Shown here: piece after piece, positions 33,761 to 36,033 of the stretch
Layout of the letters: the number at the start of each line of letters is the position of its first letter
How positions within the stretch are numbered: position 1 is the first letter of the stretch
NCBI GenBank assembly: GCA_030038015.1
Contig: JASHPR010000002.1
Coordinates: 1-36,033, forward strand
Direction of reading: 5' to 3'
Length of the DNA stretch: 36,033 nt
Origin: Streptosporangiaceae bacterium
GTDB taxonomy: Bacteria > Actinomycetota > Actinomycetes > Streptosporangiales > Streptosporangiaceae
Made by a program: the position numbers and the translations under genes
The notes under the pieces: model-generated
What the model was told of the DNA's origin: nothing
Database searches by the model: none
Seen by the model: only the letters and a program-made list of their open reading frames with translations

Positions 33761-34045
33761 ATGTTTACAAGGCCCCCGTCCGTAGCAGGACGCAAGACAC
33801 CGCCGGCCCCGCTGGACCACCCGGGACAGGGACCAGCAGACGGCCCGGCCAGCTGGGTGCCCACGCTTGCCCAGGCCGAGCGAGCATGCTGCTGCTCAGC
33901 CAGGCCCACCGTCGTCGCGGTTTTCCCGCCGCCTCCTGGCCGGTCCCGCCCGGTTGACCTGCTGCTCTGCGGCCGGCACTACCGTTCCTGCCGGGCCACC
34001 CTGGCGGAGGCGGGCGCGGTGATCCACGTTCTGCCACCGCCCTGA
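33761..34045 (+). CDS. Small Cys/His-motif protein
   Basis: A 94-residue protein. The N-terminal third is low-complexity and Pro-rich. The C-terminal part, ERACCCSARPTVVAVFPPPP then VDLLLCGRHYRSCRATLAEA, has the Cys-Cys...Cys-x2-His pattern of small actinobacterial proteins of the DUF7455 type, which probably bind zinc. The start is uncertain: ATG 33761 lies in an AT-rich spot (TTATTACATG) with no ribosome site, and the open frame extends to 33704. It sits between devS and the CBS-BON gene and follows a DosR-box-like motif, so it may belong to the hypoxia regulon. Function unknown. Confidence 0.6.
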   Translation: MFTRPPSVAGRKTPPAPLDHPGQGPADGPASWVPTLAQAERACCCSARPTVVAVFPPPPGRSRPVDLLLCGRHYRSCRATLAEAGAVIHVLPPP

Positions 34046-34096
34046 CCGATGGCCCCCGGCGCCGGCCCGGTAACCCCGCAGGCCGCCGCGCGGCCG

Positions 34097-34132
34097 GGGA
34101 CAAACGTCCTGGATGCCGGGCCGTTGGGCCCT
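34097..34132 (+). promoter_or_regulatory. Two DosR-box-like motifs, 21 bp apart
   Basis: GGGACAAACGTCCT (from 34097) and GGGCCGTTGGGCCCT (34118-34132) both resemble the GGGACTTNNGNCCYT core, with two or three mismatches each. Their starts are 21 bp apart, two helical turns, the arrangement in which DosR dimers bind cooperatively at strong targets. The CBS-BON gene begins 74 bp after the second motif. Confidence 0.5.
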
Positions 34133-34205
34133 GCAGCGAATCGTCATGGCCGATGAGGATGATGAGGTTGGAGGCTCCCGGCCCCAGAGGGAAGGGGGGC
34201 AGACC

Positions 34206-35042
34206 ATGAGCCGCCGTGACGAGTACTTCGATGCGATGCTCCACCAGCTCGGGGCCGCGTACTACCAGGCCATCCACGGAGACGGGACCGCGGCGCAGGT
34301 GGACCGGGCGCTGGAGTCCGCCGAGGCCGCGGACGGCCGCGAGGGCGACGCCGGGGCGCCGTACCGGCGGCACCGCACCGGGCGCTGGCGGGTCAGCGAC
34401 GTGATGACCACGGACGTGGTCTCGGTCACCGGTTCGGCGCCGTACAAGCAGGTCGCCAGGGTTCTCTCGGAGCGGAAACTCGACGCCGTGCCCGTGGTGA
34501 CCGATGACGGCCGGGTGGTCGGCATGGTGTCCGAGGCCGACGTGCTGCGCAAGCAGGAGCGCGGGTTCAGCAGGCTCGCCGCGGGACTGCCGCTCCGTAC
34601 CCGCAGGCAGCGTGCCCAGGCGAAAGCCAGGTGCGCGGCTGAGCTGATGACCTCGCCAGCCATCACCATCTACCCGGATGCCCCGGTCGGCGCGGCGGCC
34701 CGGCTGATGAACGGGCGCCGGATCAGGCGGCTGCCCGTGGTGGACACGTCCGGGAAGCTCATCGGGATCGTCAGCCGGCGGGACCTGCTCAGCGTGTTCC
34801 TGCGCCCGGACGGGGATATCGCGGATGAGGTGCGCGGCGCGCTGGCCGCGATCTTGCCGGCTCAGGCCGGGAGCGTCGAGGTGACGGCCAGGGACGGCGT
34901 GGTGATCCTGTCAGGCACCGTGCCCAGGCCTGACCTGATCCCGGTGGCCGAGCGGCTGGCGTCGGGCGTGGACGGCGCGGTTGCGGTCATCGGCAAGCTC
35001 ACCGCGGGCACGGGTTCCGGTGCGGCGCCAGCCAGGACCTGA
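34206..35042 (+). CDS. Two CBS domains plus BON domain protein
   Basis: A 278-residue soluble protein. A helical N-terminus ([20 protein letters not shown]) is followed by CBS1 (about 60-120: [39 protein letters not shown]), CBS2 (about 143-200: [40 protein letters not shown]) and a C-terminal BON domain (about 205-265: [20 protein letters not shown]). CBS pairs bind adenine nucleotides; BON domains bind lipid or serve in stress protection. DosR-regulated CBS proteins such as Hrp1 are well known, but the BON fusion differs. The start is ATG 34206, after GAAGGGGGG; the ORF back to 34113 is unsupported. It probably forms an operon with the HTH-PNPOx gene 40 bp downstream. Confidence 0.92.
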   Translation: MSRRDEYFDAMLHQLGAAYYQAIHGDGTAAQVDRALESAEAADGREGDAGAPYRRHRTGRWRVSDVMTTDVVSVTGSAPYKQVARVLSERKLDAVPVVTDDGRVVGMVSEADVLRKQERGFSRLAAGLPLRTRRQRAQAKARCAAELMTSPAITIYPDAPVGAAARLMNGRRIRRLPVVDTSGKLIGIVSRRDLLSVFLRPDGDIADEVRGALAAILPAQAGSVEVTARDGVVILSGTVPRPDLIPVAERLASGVDGAVAVIGKLTAGTGSGAAPART

Positions 35043-35082
35043 CCGTCCCCGGACCCGGGGGAAACGATCGGAGGGGGCGACG

Positions 35083-35736
35083 ATGAACACCTACATCACC
35101 GAACACGGCGGGACCGACCTGGGCAGGCGGATCCTGGAGCATCGTCATCATGCCGGGCTCAGCCGGGAGGAGGCCGCCACCCGGGCCGGCATGGCGCCGG
35201 CCTACCTGGCGTACCTGGAGACCAGCCCGGCGCCCAACCCGACCCCGTCAGCGCTGGCCCGGCTGGCCGACGCCCTGGGCACGAGCGCCAGCGCGCTGGC
35301 CGGCGCCGGCCCGGGCCCGCAGCCAACGGCCGAGCGCCCGGCCCCTGAGACGCTGGGCCCAGCGCAGTGCCGGGGCTACCTCGGCGCCTCGGGTGTGGGC
35401 CGGCTGGTGTTCAGCGAACCCCGCGGGCCCGTGGCGGTCCCGGTGAACTATGCCGTTCTGGACGACGACATCGTGGTCCGCACCAGCGGGAGCACCAGCC
35501 TGGCCGCCCACGCCGGGCAGTCACACGTCTCCTTCGAGGTCGACCATCTGGACGAGGCCCTGGCCGAGGGGTGGAGCGTGCTGGCCAGCGGCCAGGCGCA
35601 CCTGGTAATCACGCCCGCCGAACTCGAGACGGTCCGCTCCCTCGGCATCGAGCCCTGGGCAGGGGGTGACCGGAACACCTACATCCGGATCGCCATCACC
35701 GAGATGACCGGACGCCGGATCCGCGTCAAGGCATGA
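35083..35736 (+). CDS. HTH (XRE) fused to pyridoxamine-5'-phosphate-oxidase-like domain
   Basis: A 217-residue fusion. Residues about 12-68 are a Cro/C1-type helix-turn-helix (RRILEHRHHAGLSREEAATR, AGMAPAYLAYLETSPAPNPT, PSALARLADALGTS). After a Pro/Ala linker, residues about 85-215 form a split-barrel flavin/F420-type domain (LGASGVGRLVFSEPRGPVAV, VPVNYAVLDDDIVVRTSGST, HVSFEVDHLDEALAEGWSVL). Such fusions may sense flavin or F420 redox state and control genes, but no target is visible. GGAGGGGG precedes the ATG by five bases. PNPOx-like proteins are frequent in DosR regulons. Ends 28 bp before the convergent DevR gene. Confidence 0.9.
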   Translation: MNTYITEHGGTDLGRRILEHRHHAGLSREEAATRAGMAPAYLAYLETSPAPNPTPSALARLADALGTSASALAGAGPGPQPTAERPAPETLGPAQCRGYLGASGVGRLVFSEPRGPVAVPVNYAVLDDDIVVRTSGSTSLAAHAGQSHVSFEVDHLDEALAEGWSVLASGQAHLVITPAELETVRSLGIEPWAGGDRNTYIRIAITEMTGRRIRVKA

Positions 35737-35764
35737 GGCCCGCCTGCGCACCGGCCGGGGCTGC

Positions 35765-36033
35765 TCAGTGGGCCGGGTGGTCGCCCCCGGCGGAATCCTC
35801 AAACACCCGCGCCGCATACGCCGCCGCCTGGGTCCGCCGCTCCATCCCCAGCTTGGCGAACAGCGCCGACACGTAATTCTTCACCGTCTTCTCCGCCAGG
35901 AACATCCGCTCCCCGATCTGCCGGTTCGTCAGCCCCTCCCCGATCAGCTCCAGGATCTTCCGCTCCTGCCCGGTCAGCGCCGCCAGCGGATCCGCCCGCG
36001 CCGCCTGATCCCGCATCCGCCGCATCACCCGGC
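35765..36033 (-). CDS. devR: DevR/DosR-like response regulator, C-terminal part only
   Basis: The C-terminal 87+ residues of a NarL/FixJ-type regulator. The LuxR-type helix-turn-helix is [40 protein letters not shown], then [20 protein letters not shown]. The segment [13 protein letters not shown]...[11 protein letters not shown] is diagnostic of DevR/DosR, the DNA-binding partner of DevS. The receiver domain lies beyond the window edge; an internal ATG at 36028 is unlikely to be the true start. It would bind the GGGAC-type motifs noted upstream of neighbouring genes. Ends GGDHPAH. Confidence 0.9.
   Translation of the reverse strand, partial: RVMRRMRDQAARADPLAALTGQERKILELIGEGLTNRQIGERMFLAEKTVKNYVSALFAKLGMERRTQAAAYAARVFEDSAGGDHPAH

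Noticed and set aside
35765-36028. A complete 87-residue stand-alone LuxR-type regulator
   Set aside because: The sequence matches the C-terminal third of DevR/DosR and the window ends before the receiver domain, so it is taken as a partial gene.

Overview
The window is high-GC DNA with Shine-Dalgarno GGAGG motifs, leaderless -10 elements of the TAGGCT/AATACT type, and families typical of filamentous Actinomycetota: S-adenosyl methyltransferases of the DUF574/Methyltransf_19 family, an ECF41 sigma factor, DevS/DevR (DosS/DosR), and small CPVPGC-type Cys proteins. A Streptosporangiales-like soil actinomycete is plausible, but the genus cannot be fixed from sequence alone. No rRNA, tRNA, CRISPR array or intact mobile element was seen.

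Left part (1-5.4 kb): a small membrane protein, a probably leaderless conserved gene that has lost its stop codon, an MBL-fold/rhodanese sulfur-metabolism protein, a divergent methyltransferase/GNAT pair, a long inverted repeat and a doubly frameshifted gene remnant. From 4.6 to 9.2 kb an IclR regulator faces a likely catabolic unit: an acetate-type (GPR1/FUN34/YaaH) transporter, an amidohydrolase and an MDR oxidoreductase carrying one frameshift. From 9.2 to 10.8 kb lies the classical pair of an ECF41 sigma factor and a carboxymuconolactone-decarboxylase/AhpD-like target gene.

Middle (11-26 kb): a second amidohydrolase, a ParB-like orphan, and a decay zone (13.4-14.7 kb) holding remnants of an isoprenylcysteine methyltransferase-like protein, a ribbon-helix-helix antitoxin and an SDR. 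Then come a GH65 phosphorylase, a PPC-domain protein, a VIT-like membrane protein, an IS982-like transposase remnant, an SDR, a translationally coupled patatin/SRPBCC pair, a C2H2-like microprotein next to a cupin, a DUF574 methyltransferase, trans-aconitate methyltransferase behind a doubled operator-like motif, and a tyrosinase coupled by ATGA overlap to a Cys/His-rich partner.

Right part (26-36 kb): an APC permease and a TetR regulator flank a deletion scar that joins the 5' end of a FAD oxidoreductase gene to the 3' end of a Rieske-type oxygenase gene. Two tandem Cys-motif paralogues follow, then a DosR-type hypoxia/dormancy locus: a DevS-like sensor kinase with the haem His and distal Tyr conserved, a neighbouring degenerate kinase whose phospho-acceptor His is Lys, a small Cys protein, a CBS-BON protein behind two DosR-box-like motifs spaced 21 bp apart, an HTH-PNPOx fusion, and the C-terminus of a DevR/DosR response regulator running off the window. 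The degenerate kinase beside an intact DevS is the most intriguing element. The number of broken genes suggests either real decay or indel errors in the assembly.
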